Assembly: GCF_001700965.1 (NCBI RefSeq)
Contig: NZ_CP016756.1
Coordinates: 496,001 to 560,000, forward strand
Direction of reading: 5' to 3'
From: Stenotrophomonas nitritireducens
Lineage (GTDB): Bacteria > Pseudomonadota > Gammaproteobacteria > Xanthomonadales > Xanthomonadaceae
Length of the DNA: 64,000 bases
Each line of letters starts with the position of its first letter. Positions within the stretch are counted from its first letter, which is position 1. Below the pieces are notes generated by a model. That model did not search any database. It saw only the letters and a program-made list of their open reading frames with translations, and was not told the origin of the DNA. The position numbers and the translations under genes were made by a program. Below are positions 1-8,188 of this stretch, in pieces.

Positions 1-492
1 ATGGCCTTCGACCTGCCCAACGCCACGGGTGGTTTCGCCGAGCGCCAAGCACAGCTGCTGCGGATGATCGCCGCACACTCCAATCCCTACCTGTCCGCCA
101 TCGCACAGCGACGCGTGCCGGATACTGAAAGTCTGTACCGCCAGCTGCGCGCGGTGGTAAGCGCCGATGGCGAAGGACTGATGCTTCACCATCAGGACAA
201 TCCCTACAGCAATGGTCGCAGCACTGGCCTGCTCAAACTCAAACTGTACGAAGACGCCGAAGCGCACGTGATCGGCTATGCCCCCGGCAAGGGCAAGTAC
301 ACCGGCCTGGTCGGCGCGTTGTTGATGCGCAGCGACAGCGGCAAACAGTTCCGCATCGGCAGTGGCCTGAGCGATGCCCAGCGCGCGCACCCACCGCCCA
401 TCGGCAGCCGCGTGACCTATCGATACAACGGCCTGACCGTGCACGGCCTACCCCGCTTTCCACGCTTTCTGCGGGTGCGCGACGAACCTTGA
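1..492 (+). CDS. ATP-dependent DNA ligase, C-terminal part (5' end outside window)
   Basis: Last 163 codons of an ATP-dependent DNA ligase; the gene begins before the window, so the ATG at the first base is not necessarily the start. Visible are the nucleotidyltransferase motif IV (EGLMLH, residues 58-63), motif V (LLKLK, 77-81) and then a compact OB-fold (about 83-160) that ends in the LPRFPRFLRVR pattern typical of the minimal bacterial LigE type. The catalytic lysine motif lies upstream and is not seen. LigE enzymes usually have a signal peptide and act outside the cytoplasm, but that cannot be tested here. A palindromic repeat follows the stop codon. Confidence 0.85.
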   Translation: MAFDLPNATGGFAERQAQLLRMIAAHSNPYLSAIAQRRVPDTESLYRQLRAVVSADGEGLMLHHQDNPYSNGRSTGLLKLKLYEDAEAHVIGYAPGKGKYTGLVGALLMRSDSGKQFRIGSGLSDAQRAHPPPIGSRVTYRYNGLTVHGLPRFPRFLRVRDEP

Positions 493-554
493 ACCGCCTC
501 CTCCTATCCATCGAACCAATCCCCAAAAACCCGGTGGCGCCGCAAACCCGCTTT

Positions 555-652
555 TGTAGGGGCGGCGTAAGCCGCGAAGCAAATACTCCGTCAGATCCAC
601 ACATGCCAGAACCCGCAACACCATAAGCTTCGCGGCTGACGCCACGCCTACA
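555..652. repeat. Long imperfect inverted repeat (GGAGCGGCGTAAGCCGCGAAGC family)
   Basis: Two 26-base arms (555-580 and about 627-652) of the family TGTAGGGGCGGCGTAAGCC / GGCTGACGCCACGCCTACA enclose a loop of about 46 bases. The same family recurs at about 38.1, 38.3, 48.7, 53.2 and 57.2 kb. It fills most of the 320-base space between the ligase and the cold-shock gene, where I see no other gene. It could act as a transcription end after the ligase or be a REP-like element. Confidence 0.8.
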
Positions 653-814
653 AGTGCCTCTCGCCCAGCCTGGAAGTCTTTACAGCCTCGCGAAATTGAT
701 GCCTCTCCCGCTACACAGGCTGCGCAATACCGGCGCGAGCAACGATGCGCGCTGGGCACTTCACAGTCACACGCATTTGCGTTGCAATGGCGGCAACGAA
801 CAGGGTGGAACCCG

Positions 815-1420
815 ATGCGCTACCAAGGCCGGCTGCAGGAATGGAACGACGACAAGGGCTACGGATTCGTCCTGCCCAATGGCGGTGGCGAGCGGGCCTT
901 TGTCCATATCAAAGCCTTCGAGCAACGCTCGCAGCGGCCCAGCAATGGCATGCTGATCAATTACCAATTGCGCACCGATGAGCGCGGCCGCCTCAACGCC
1001 ATCGCAGTACGTTCGGCCGCCGGCAGCAAGGCCGCCGTTGCACCGAAACGCGCTACAGCCACTGCCCGCCTGCCGCATGTCAGTCTGGGCGTGGGTGCCC
1101 TTCTTGGCCTGTCAGGGCTATGGATCGCAAAGCTTCTTCCGGACTGGATGCTGTTTGCCGTGCTCGGCATGAGTGTCATTGCGCTGGGCTTCTACCTGCA
1201 TGACAAAGGCGCTGCAGCGCGCGGCGAGCGGCGGGTGCCGGAAAACACCTTGCACCTGCTTTCCCTGCTCGGCGGCTGGCCCGGTGCGCTGATCGGCCAA
1301 GGGCTGTTCCGGCACAAGACCAGCAAGCAGAGCTTCCAGTTCATGTTCTGGCTGACGGTAGCAATCAACATCGGCGCCATTGTGTTGATCGCAAGTGGAA
1401 AGATAGCGCTGCCGCAATAG
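815..1420 (+). CDS. Cold-shock domain / DUF1294 membrane protein
   Basis: 201 residues. The first about 65 residues are a cold-shock-type OB fold (YQGRLQEWNDDKGYGFVLP, with the KGYGFV RNP1-like motif and FVHIKAF). A linker is followed by hydrophobic segments and the DUF1294 signature near the C-terminus (LLGGWPGALIGQGLFRHKT, FWLTVAINIG). The fusion of a nucleic-acid-binding domain with a small membrane domain is a known bacterial family of unknown function. I prefer the ATG at 815, which follows a GGGTGG Shine-Dalgarno-like sequence, over a TTG 33 bases upstream. The next small gene follows closely, so the two may be co-transcribed. Confidence 0.85.
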   Translation: MRYQGRLQEWNDDKGYGFVLPNGGGERAFVHIKAFEQRSQRPSNGMLINYQLRTDERGRLNAIAVRSAAGSKAAVAPKRATATARLPHVSLGVGALLGLSGLWIAKLLPDWMLFAVLGMSVIALGFYLHDKGAAARGERRVPENTLHLLSLLGGWPGALIGQGLFRHKTSKQSFQFMFWLTVAINIGAIVLIASGKIALPQ

Positions 1421-1545
1421 TGCGAACCTCATTGCTCGCACCCGAACAAGGCCAAGCGAAACGCGGAACAGTCAGCGCCTGCCTTACCCGCCGGCAAACT
1501 GCAGGCATCGCACCACACCGCTGGAACAAGCGGAGATATTGCAAC

Positions 1546-1827
1546 GTGTCGAATTCCATACATGCGGTAACACTCTGCACCAAACCGTATCTTCCCATCG
1601 GCCTGGCCGTACTGGCCTGCGTCTCGCCCGGCAGGTTCGCAGGCCTCTCCGGTTGGCTTGGCTTCGCCGGCTTCATGCTGTTGGCCGCAACGCTATGGGC
1701 GTCACCAACGCTGTACGCCTCCAAGCCCCGTTTCCCGCCCGGCAGACAGATGCTTCCCGCCATCTCGTTCACCGCTGCGCTGCTATTGATCATTGCCAGC
1801 GTAGTCGTCTGGGCCAGTGCCTCCTGA
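1546..1827 (+). CDS. Small two-helix membrane protein, unknown function
   Basis: 93 residues starting at a GTG preceded by GGAG eight to ten bases upstream; the frame is open from 1420, but the upstream part lacks a ribosome site and reads like non-coding sequence. Two hydrophobic segments are visible (about residues 14-50, with GLSGWLGFAGFMLLAATLW, and about 68-90, FTAALLLIIASVVVWAS). I do not recognise a family. Its position just after the DUF1294 protein suggests, weakly, a shared transcript. Confidence 0.5.
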   Translation: MSNSIHAVTLCTKPYLPIGLAVLACVSPGRFAGLSGWLGFAGFMLLAATLWASPTLYASKPRFPPGRQMLPAISFTAALLLIIASVVVWASAS

Positions 1828-1877
1828 AGATGTGCTCTGTCGGCGACCGGAAAACGGAAGCCGGCCAGCTACCGACA

Positions 1878-1911
1878 CCCCGCTTGGCGTGTTGCAAAAT
1901 GCGAAGCGGGG
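1878..1911. other. Inverted repeat in an otherwise featureless 350-base gap
   Basis: CCCCGCTT (1878-1885) and AAGCGGGG (1904-1911) can form an 8-bp stem with an 18-base loop, without a T-run. The rest of 1828-2178 shows no gene, tRNA or clear promoter pair; it presumably holds the promoter of the dikinase-like gene. Confidence 0.4.
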
Positions 1912-2178
1912 CTGCAGCAACTGTACGCTCTGATTAGCTTGGTCTTGCAGCGACAGGTCAGTCGCAATCATGTCATCCGTAGCAGCGGTCTACCGCTATA
2001 GCCGGGCGTGTCCTCACCGGCATCCATCGTTCCGCCGTTCCCTGCCAGCCGACCCGCTCCGGACAACAGGAATCGCCCTGCTTTCATACAGCAGGCAGGC
2101 CGCACACATTCGTTCCGATGCTACTGGATTATCATTCGGCCTCCGATATTCCAGCACGGCATCATGGATCGAGCCCGC

Positions 2179-4152
2179 ATGCAGTCAATCTTCCGCCTTG
2201 TTTCCCTGCAGCTTGTTGTTGTGGCTGCCTTGCTGATGGGCACGATCCCGACGGCCCCGGCGCAAACCGCCCGCAAGCCCTCGCCCTACGAATACCGGCC
2301 GGCCACCGCCGCACCCACTACTGACAACGCGCAGACCCCGGCACATCTGCCACGCATTGGCAGCCGTGATGACTTCATGCGTCTGGCACGGGTGTACAAC
2401 CCCGGCACGGCGCTGGAAATGCCGCACCTGATCTTCACCATCGACCGCCGCGATCCCGCGCGCATCTACTACATCAACACGCCGCGCTATTCCCTGCATG
2501 AAACCTTCGTGCGCCGCGAACGGCTGCTCGCGCAGCTGGACAAAGCCACGCTCAATGCACAGTACAAGGACCCGCAGCGGCGCTTCCTGTTTGGCACGCT
2601 GAGCTGGCAGCGCGATCTGCCCGGCTATACCTATGAATTCTGGGAAGGTGATCAGCTCACGCCGGCCTTGTTGCGGCAGACTGACCAGCTGGTGCGTGCA
2701 TCGTTCTACGAGGGCATCCGCTTCAAGACCAATTCAACGCTGCACGAACTGACCGCACGCACTGCCGGTCTGCCCTTTGTTACCCAGGAGGCGCTGCTGC
2801 GCGAACAGCGTTTCCTGCCCTTGAACACCGGTACCGCCCAAGGCCGCCTGCGCATCATCCGCTCGGTCGAACAGACGACGGATCTTTCGCCGCAGGACAT
2901 CGTGGTACTGGACGAGGTTCCCATCGCGCTGCCGCCGGTAGCCGGCCTGGTCACCCAACGCCCATCAACGCTGCTGTCGCACGTCAATCTGCTGGCCAAG
3001 GGCTGGCGCATTCCCAACGTCTACGTCCGCGATGCGCAGGCTGCCCTTCGCAAATACGATCGGCAGTGGGTGGAACTGGACGTCAGCAACAACAATTACA
3101 CCGTGCGGCCGATTGCCCGCCCTACGCGTACACCATCGCGTTCGGTGCAGCCGAGCGCGCGCAACTTGCCCCGCCCCGACATCTCGGTCACCGCGCTCAA
3201 GCCCCTGTCGGCCCTGCGCACCAGGGACAGCAGCCACTGCGGCGTAAAGGCAGCGAACCTGGGCACGTTGAAGTCCGCACTGCCGCCAGCAGCGCGGGTG
3301 CCTGACGGCTTCTGCGTTCCTTTCTCGCACTACCAGAAGGCGATGCAGCAGCTGCGGATCAGCGAACGCTTGGCCACCTTGCAGCAGCGCCCCGGCTTTG
3401 CCACCGATACCAAGGTGCGTCGTGACGCGCTGGCTGAGCTGCGTGCACAGATCGGCAATGCCACACCTGATCCAGCGCTGGTACGCAGCCTGCAAGCGCA
3501 GTGGCAGACCCAACTGCAGGCGCGCGGTGTATTCGTGCGCAGCTCCTCCAATTCCGAGGACCTGCCGAATTTCAGCGGTGCCGGCCTGTATACCACCGTG
3601 CCCAATGTGGTCGGCGCCGACGCGCTGGTGCGTGCGGTACAGACCGTGTGGGCCTCGGTCTACAACTTCGAGGCCTATGAAGCACGCAGTGCCGCCGGCC
3701 TGGGCCAGGACGCAGTAGCCATGGCGGTGCTGGTGCAGGTGGCAGCACCGTCGGACAGCTCGGGGGTGATGATCACCCGCGATCCTTTCGATGCAGCGCA
3801 TCGCCATACCACCTACATCTCGGCCAAGCGCGGCCTCGGCATACGCGTGGTGGAAGGCAAGCGGCAGGCCGAGCAGGTGATGTACTCAAGCTGGTCCAAG
3901 GCAGTGCAGGTCCTGAGCCGCTCCGCCGAGGACACCCAATTGGTTGCCAATGCCAGCGGCGGCGTGCGCGAGGTGGCGATTGCCGGCTCACGCCAGGTCT
4001 TGACCGATGGCCTGATCGCCCGCCTGGCCGCAGTGGGCAGCCGCACCAGGCAGGCGCTGGGCGGCGCCGACCAGGATATCGAGTGGGCGGTAGTGGGGAA
4101 CGACATCCTCATCCTGCAGTCGCGTCCCTATGTGGATGGCAGCAGCCGTTGA
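2179..4152 (+). CDS. Secreted PEP/pyruvate-binding dikinase-like protein (glucan water dikinase domain order)
   Basis: 657 residues from the ATG that starts a clear signal peptide (MQSIFRLVSLQLVVVAALLM, cleavage near residue 29, AQ-TA); an in-frame ATG 15 bases upstream is possible. After an unfamiliar region (30-230) comes a swivelling phosphohistidine-type segment with TLLSHVNLLAKG (His at about 268). It is followed by a C-terminal ATP-grasp domain of the PPDK/PEP-synthase type: KAANLG near 357, VRSSSNSEDLPNFSGAG near 454-469 and ILQSRPY near the end. This order, His domain before the nucleotide-binding domain and no PEP-binding barrel, matches glucan water dikinases rather than PEP synthase. 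The LSHV context also resembles that family. Export to the periplasm or outside is predicted from the signal peptide; the substrate is unknown. Confidence 0.85.
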   Translation: MQSIFRLVSLQLVVVAALLMGTIPTAPAQTARKPSPYEYRPATAAPTTDNAQTPAHLPRIGSRDDFMRLARVYNPGTALEMPHLIFTIDRRDPARIYYINTPRYSLHETFVRRERLLAQLDKATLNAQYKDPQRRFLFGTLSWQRDLPGYTYEFWEGDQLTPALLRQTDQLVRASFYEGIRFKTNSTLHELTARTAGLPFVTQEALLREQRFLPLNTGTAQGRLRIIRSVEQTTDLSPQDIVVLDEVPIALPPVAGLVTQRPSTLLSHVNLLAKGWRIPNVYVRDAQAALRKYDRQWVELDVSNNNYTVRPIARPTRTPSRSVQPSARNLPRPDISVTALKPLSALRTRDSSHCGVKAANLGTLKSALPPAARVPDGFCVPFSHYQKAMQQLRISERLATLQQRPGFATDTKVRRDALAELRAQIGNATPDPALVRSLQAQWQTQLQARGVFVRSSSNSEDLPNFSGAGLYTTVPNVVGADALVRAVQTVWASVYNFEAYEARSAAGLGQDAVAMAVLVQVAAPSDSSGVMITRDPFDAAHRHTTYISAKRGLGIRVVEGKRQAEQVMYSSWSKAVQVLSRSAEDTQLVANASGGVREVAIAGSRQVLTDGLIARLAAVGSRTRQALGGADQDIEWAVVGNDILILQSRPYVDGSSR

Positions 4153-4263
4153 CCGGCCCCAACTGGACCACCTTTGCCCAGCAGCCAATGCAATGATGCG
4201 CGCAGGTGCCAGCGACGGCCTCCTTCCTTGATCCATCATCTACCTCACGGGAACCCAACCCCC

Positions 4264-4536
4264 ATGACCTTCTGGCTTGTGACAACTGGCGTCAGCATCG
4301 GGTTCGGCTGGATCGCCAGCAGGGTGTGCCAGCGGGCCTGGCTTGCCGTTGTGATTGCAGCCCTGCTGGGCGGACTGCTCGCGCCCTGGCTCGGCCTGCG
4401 CTTTGTCTGGGACGTCACCGGCCACCGCGATGCGCAGGATGGCCTTGCCTTTCTGATCGGCCCGCTGGTGAGCGTGCCGGTCGCCTGCATCGCGGCCTAC
4501 GGTTTCCTGCGTTGGCGTCGCAGCAGAGCGCGCTGA
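4264..4536 (+). CDS. Small membrane protein, unknown function
   Basis: 90 residues with two or three hydrophobic segments (FWLVTTGVSIGFGWIASRV; WLAVVIAALLGGLLAPWLGL; LAFLIGPLVSVPVACIAAYG) and a basic C-terminus (RWRRSRAR), so the C-terminus is probably cytoplasmic. The ATG at 4264 is chosen because the hydrophobic part begins there. It is convergent with cydC, whose stop lies 66 bases away. No family recognised. Confidence 0.6.
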   Translation: MTFWLVTTGVSIGFGWIASRVCQRAWLAVVIAALLGGLLAPWLGLRFVWDVTGHRDAQDGLAFLIGPLVSVPVACIAAYGFLRWRRSRAR

Positions 4537-4602
4537 TGAGCCGCGCCACCGGTTGACCGCGCTGATCGCGCGGCCAAACCGGGCAGCCCCGTCCTGCCCC
4601 GG

Positions 4603-6273
4603 TTACTGCTGACTCAAACGTCCGTGCTGCAGCCGATACTCGCGCTGCACCACGCCCTCGGGCAAGGGGTCGTGGGTGATCATCAACAGGCTGCGCTGGC
4701 CAACGGCCGCAGCAAAATCAATCAACAAGGCATGCGCGGTATCCACATCCAGGCCTTCGGTCGGCTCATCCAGCACCATGATCGGCGCATTGCGCAGCAA
4801 GGCGCGCGCCAGGGCCAAACGCCGCGCCTGGCCTGCCGACATGGTAGCGCCATTCTCGCCAACCCAGGCCTCAAGCCCACCTTGCTGCTGCGCCCAGTCA
4901 TGCAGACGCACCTGCGCCAGCACGTCCCATAGCGCAGTGTCACTAGCCTGTAGATCACCAAGCCGCAGGTTCTCGGCAATGCTGCCGGCAAACACCGGTG
5001 CGCCCTGTGGCAACCAGGCAATCTGCCGATACCACTGATCCTGTGCGAACTCGCGCAGGTCGATGCCACCAAAGCGCACGCTGCCCTGCTGCGGATCCCA
5101 CAGCCGCAGCAGCAGGGCGGACAATGTGGTCTTGCCACAACCGCTGTCACCACGGATCGCGATGCGATCACCCGGTGCCAGCTGCAGGTCCACACCATCG
5201 AGCAAGCGCCGTGTTTCACCCGGCCAGGCAAACACCACCTGCTCGAATGTCACCGCAACCGCACCTTCCGGCACCACACGCGGCTGCGCAGGCTCCTGCA
5301 CCGCAGGCGGCTGGTCGACGATCTGCCGCAGCCGCTTGCCGGCGACCCGCGCCGACTGCAAGGCCTGCCAGGCAATGCCGCTGCCTGCAGCCACTTCCAG
5401 CAGTGCAACGGTCAGGAATACCAGCGTAGCCGCGAACGGCGCTTCCACCTGGCCAGCCTGGAATGCCGACAAGGCCAGCCACAGCATCGCCAGCAAACCG
5501 AGGCCGGCGATGGACGAATGCAGCACGTTGCCGCCGATCAGCCGACGCCGACGGCGTTGGTCGCTGCGCGCCAGCTGCTGCGCCGCGGCGTCCACGCGCA
5601 GGACCCAGTCGTCGCGCGCATCCAGCGCGGTCAGGTCGGCCACGCCTTCCAGCCCTTCAAACGCCAGCGTGCGCAGGCTGGCGCGCTGACGCGCGCGCGT
5701 GGCCTCGACCGCATCACCACGGCGTACCGCAAACACCGGCACGCCGATGCCGACCAGCAATGCAAGCACCAGCAACAGCAGCGCGGCCGGCCAATAAATT
5801 AGACCCGCAGCCAGCACCGTTGCCAGTGCAATGCCGGCCAAGGCGAGCAAGGGACTGATGGCACGCACCATCAAACCATCGACTTCACCGATGTCGGTGA
5901 TCAGCCGTGCCAGCAGTTCGCCGGTACGGCTGCTGCCCAGGCGCGCGGGCGCCAACGGCAGTGCGCGTTGGAAGAACCACACACGCAGGTCGCGGGCGAT
6001 GCGCAGTGTCGCGTCGTGGCCAACCAGCTTTTCGAAGTAGCGCGACACGATCCGCGCCATCGTCAATGCGCGGATGCCGGCCGACGGCGAGAAGAAGTTG
6101 AAACTGCTGCCCATGCCAAGGGCGCCAGCCAGCGCCGCGGCGGTAAGGAAGCCGCCGGACAGACCGAGCAGGCCAACCCCGGCCAACATGGTGGTGAACA
6201 GCAGCAGGGTTGCCAACGCCAGGCGCCAGCGGTGGCGCTTGAAGACCTCGCGCATCGTCCGGGGCTTGTTCAT
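4603..6273 (-). CDS. cydC: Heterodimeric ABC exporter CydDC, subunit CydC
   Basis: 556 residues (E. coli CydC 573). The N-terminal half is an ABC transmembrane domain. The C-terminal half is an ATPase with Walker A GDSGCGKTT (from 375), signature MSAGQARR (478-485) and Walker B VLDEPTEG (500-507). CydDC exports cysteine and glutathione, or moves heme according to later work, and is needed to assemble cytochrome bd in the inner membrane. The ATG overlaps the cydD stop (ATGA), so the two are translated together. The oxidase genes cydABX lie divergently next door, which strengthens the assignment over other ABC exporters. Confidence 0.93.
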   Translation of the reverse strand: MNKPRTMREVFKRHRWRLALATLLLFTTMLAGVGLLGLSGGFLTAAALAGALGMGSSFNFFSPSAGIRALTMARIVSRYFEKLVGHDATLRIARDLRVWFFQRALPLAPARLGSSRTGELLARLITDIGEVDGLMVRAISPLLALAGIALATVLAAGLIYWPAALLLLVLALLVGIGVPVFAVRRGDAVEATRARQRASLRTLAFEGLEGVADLTALDARDDWVLRVDAAAQQLARSDQRRRRRLIGGNVLHSSIAGLGLLAMLWLALSAFQAGQVEAPFAATLVFLTVALLEVAAGSGIAWQALQSARVAGKRLRQIVDQPPAVQEPAQPRVVPEGAVAVTFEQVVFAWPGETRRLLDGVDLQLAPGDRIAIRGDSGCGKTTLSALLLRLWDPQQGSVRFGGIDLREFAQDQWYRQIAWLPQGAPVFAGSIAENLRLGDLQASDTALWDVLAQVRLHDWAQQQGGLEAWVGENGATMSAGQARRLALARALLRNAPIMVLDEPTEGLDVDTAHALLIDFAAAVGQRSLLMITHDPLPEGVVQREYRLQHGRLSQQ

Positions 6274-7988
6274 GCGCGCTCTCCCTGCGACTGCTGCAGC
6301 AAGGCCTGCAGGTCGATGACGGTGTCCGCCCAACGCATCGCAGCCACACTGTGGGTCGCCATCAGCACCGTGCGGCCCCGCGTATGCGCGGCCAGGGCCT
6401 GCAGCAGATCGGCTTCGGTCTGCGGATCAAGGAAGGCGGTGGGCTCATCGAGCAAGAACAGGTCCGGCTCCAGCAGCAACAGCCGCGCCAAGCCTATCCG
6501 CCGAGCTTCACCGCCGGACAGGCCGAAGCCGCGCTCGCCGATCACCGTATCCAGACCCAGCGGCAGGTGCTGGGCGAAACGCATCACCTGGGCCACTTCG
6601 GCCACCGCCTGCAGCCGCGCCGCGCTCACTGCCGGGTCGGCCAGGCGCAGGTTGTCGGCAATGCTGCCGTGAAACAGGTAAGGCCGCTGCCCGGCGTAGC
6701 CGATGCGCACGCCATCGCGGACCACGATACGGCCATCGCGTGGTGGCAGCCAGCCGGCCAATGCTTCCAGCAAGGTGCTCTTGCCGCTGCCGCTGGGGCC
6801 AACCAGCGCGAGCCGCTGCCCATCGGCGATCTCCAGCGAGAACCCGCGTAGCACGTCATGCGCCGCGCCTTGCGGCCGCAACGTAACCGCCTGCACCGCA
6901 ACCAGCGGTGCGTGCAGCTGTGCCGGTTCGGGCGCCACAAGCGGGGCGACGGCCACATTGGCAACGGCCGCCTCCTGCTCATCGGCAAGCAGGCGCTCGA
7001 CCTCGGCCGCTGCTGCCAGCGCATTGGCACGGTCGTGGTAATGCGCGGCCAGACGCCGCAGCGGCGCATAGAACTCCGGTGCCAGCAGCAGGCAGAACAT
7101 GCCGGTGCCCAAGGTGGGCACCACCGAATGCAGCGACATCAGGCCCAGATAACTCAGTCCCAGGTACAACGCCACCATCGCCACGCTGACCGAGGCGAAG
7201 AATTCCAGCACGGTCGAGGACAGGAAAGCGATGCGCAGCACCTTCATGGTGCGCACCCGCACGCCATCGGCAGCGGCGGCAACGCCTTCCAGTTCGGCCT
7301 CGCCGCGCCCGTACAGGCGCAGCAGCCCCAAGCCCTTGATGCGGTCGGCAAAGTGGCCACTCATGCGCGCCAGCTCGCCCAGTTGGGCCCGGCCGGCGGC
7401 CTCCGCGCCCCAGCCGACCAGCATCATGAAGAACGGTACCAGCGGGGCCGTGAAGATGAAGATCAGCGCCACCACCCAGTCCACATAGGCCACGGCAACC
7501 GCAATCAGCACCGGCACCACCACCACTTCCACCCGCACCGGCTGGAAACCGGCGTAATAGCCCTCGATGGCGTCGCCATGTGACAACAGCAGCTCGCCCA
7601 GCTCACCACTGCGCTGACGCCGCAGCCACAGCGGTCCGCGCGCCATCAGCCGCCGGTAGACCTGCTCGCGCAGGGCCAGCTTGGCGGTGTCGGCCACCCT
7701 GCCGGCGGCGCCCTGTGCCACCCCGCCCAACAGGCTGCGCAACAGTAGAACTACTGCCAATACCCAGAAACCGTGAACTACCTGTACCCAATCGCGTTGT
7801 TCCACGACTATGCTCTGGATCAACCAGGCAATCGCGCCCGCCTGGACGATCAGCAGCGCACCGGACGTACAGACGGCCAGGGCCGCCAAACGCTGCTGCG
7901 AGCGGGCGCCGGATGCCAGGCTCGCCAGCCATTGCTGTTGCTGGCGGCGTTGCTGCTGCTCTGCATTGGGATGTGGAACTTCGCTCAA
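6270..7988 (-). CDS. cydD: Heterodimeric ABC exporter CydDC, subunit CydD
   Basis: About 572 residues (E. coli 588). ABC transmembrane domain, then an ATPase with Walker A GPSGSGKST (about 397-405), signature LSGGEARR and Walker B LLDEPTAF. The start is uncertain: the frame is open to 8219, but the upstream stretch crosses the shared regulatory region. I take the TTG at 7988 (protein begins LSEVPHPNAEQQQRR), although its Shine-Dalgarno is poor. The 3' end overlaps cydC by four bases. Partner of CydC in the thiol/heme exporter required for cytochrome bd maturation. It shares its upstream region, including an FNR-type box, with cydA. Confidence 0.9.
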   Translation of the reverse strand: MSEVPHPNAEQQQRRQQQQWLASLASGARSQQRLAALAVCTSGALLIVQAGAIAWLIQSIVVEQRDWVQVVHGFWVLAVVLLLRSLLGGVAQGAAGRVADTAKLALREQVYRRLMARGPLWLRRQRSGELGELLLSHGDAIEGYYAGFQPVRVEVVVVPVLIAVAVAYVDWVVALIFIFTAPLVPFFMMLVGWGAEAAGRAQLGELARMSGHFADRIKGLGLLRLYGRGEAELEGVAAAADGVRVRTMKVLRIAFLSSTVLEFFASVSVAMVALYLGLSYLGLMSLHSVVPTLGTGMFCLLLAPEFYAPLRRLAAHYHDRANALAAAAEVERLLADEQEAAVANVAVAPLVAPEPAQLHAPLVAVQAVTLRPQGAAHDVLRGFSLEIADGQRLALVGPSGSGKSTLLEALAGWLPPRDGRIVVRDGVRIGYAGQRPYLFHGSIADNLRLADPAVSAARLQAVAEVAQVMRFAQHLPLGLDTVIGERGFGLSGGEARRIGLARLLLLEPDLFLLDEPTAFLDPQTEADLLQALAAHTRGRTVLMATHSVAAMRWADTVIDLQALLQQSQGERA

Positions 7989-8084
7989 GACTGATAACTC
8001 AGGGGAAGGAGAACTACATGATTGTAAGCAAGCCGTACCCCGCCTGCCGGTCCCGCACCATCGGTGTTCGACAGCCAGCCCACA

Positions 8085-8098
8085 TTGATCCAGATCAA
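8085..8098. promoter_or_regulatory. FNR/Anr-type box between cydD and cydA
   Basis: TTGATCCAGATCAA is a perfect match to the FNR/Anr consensus TTGAT-N4-ATCAA. Its centre (8091.5) lies about 97 bases before the cydA start. A class II arrangement (centre at -41.5) would put the transcript start near 8133, and an AT-richer GAGTAT/TATCGC stretch at 8121-8128 could be the -10. This fits known oxygen-limited activation of cytochrome bd genes. Whether it also serves cydDC in the other direction is unclear. Confidence 0.8.
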
Positions 8099-8188
8099 GG
8101 CATTGGCAGGGATGAACAGGGAGTATCGCTGCCATAGAACCCCTCCCCGCCACACCATGACGCCCAATTCCGACGAGGTAACCAGGCC

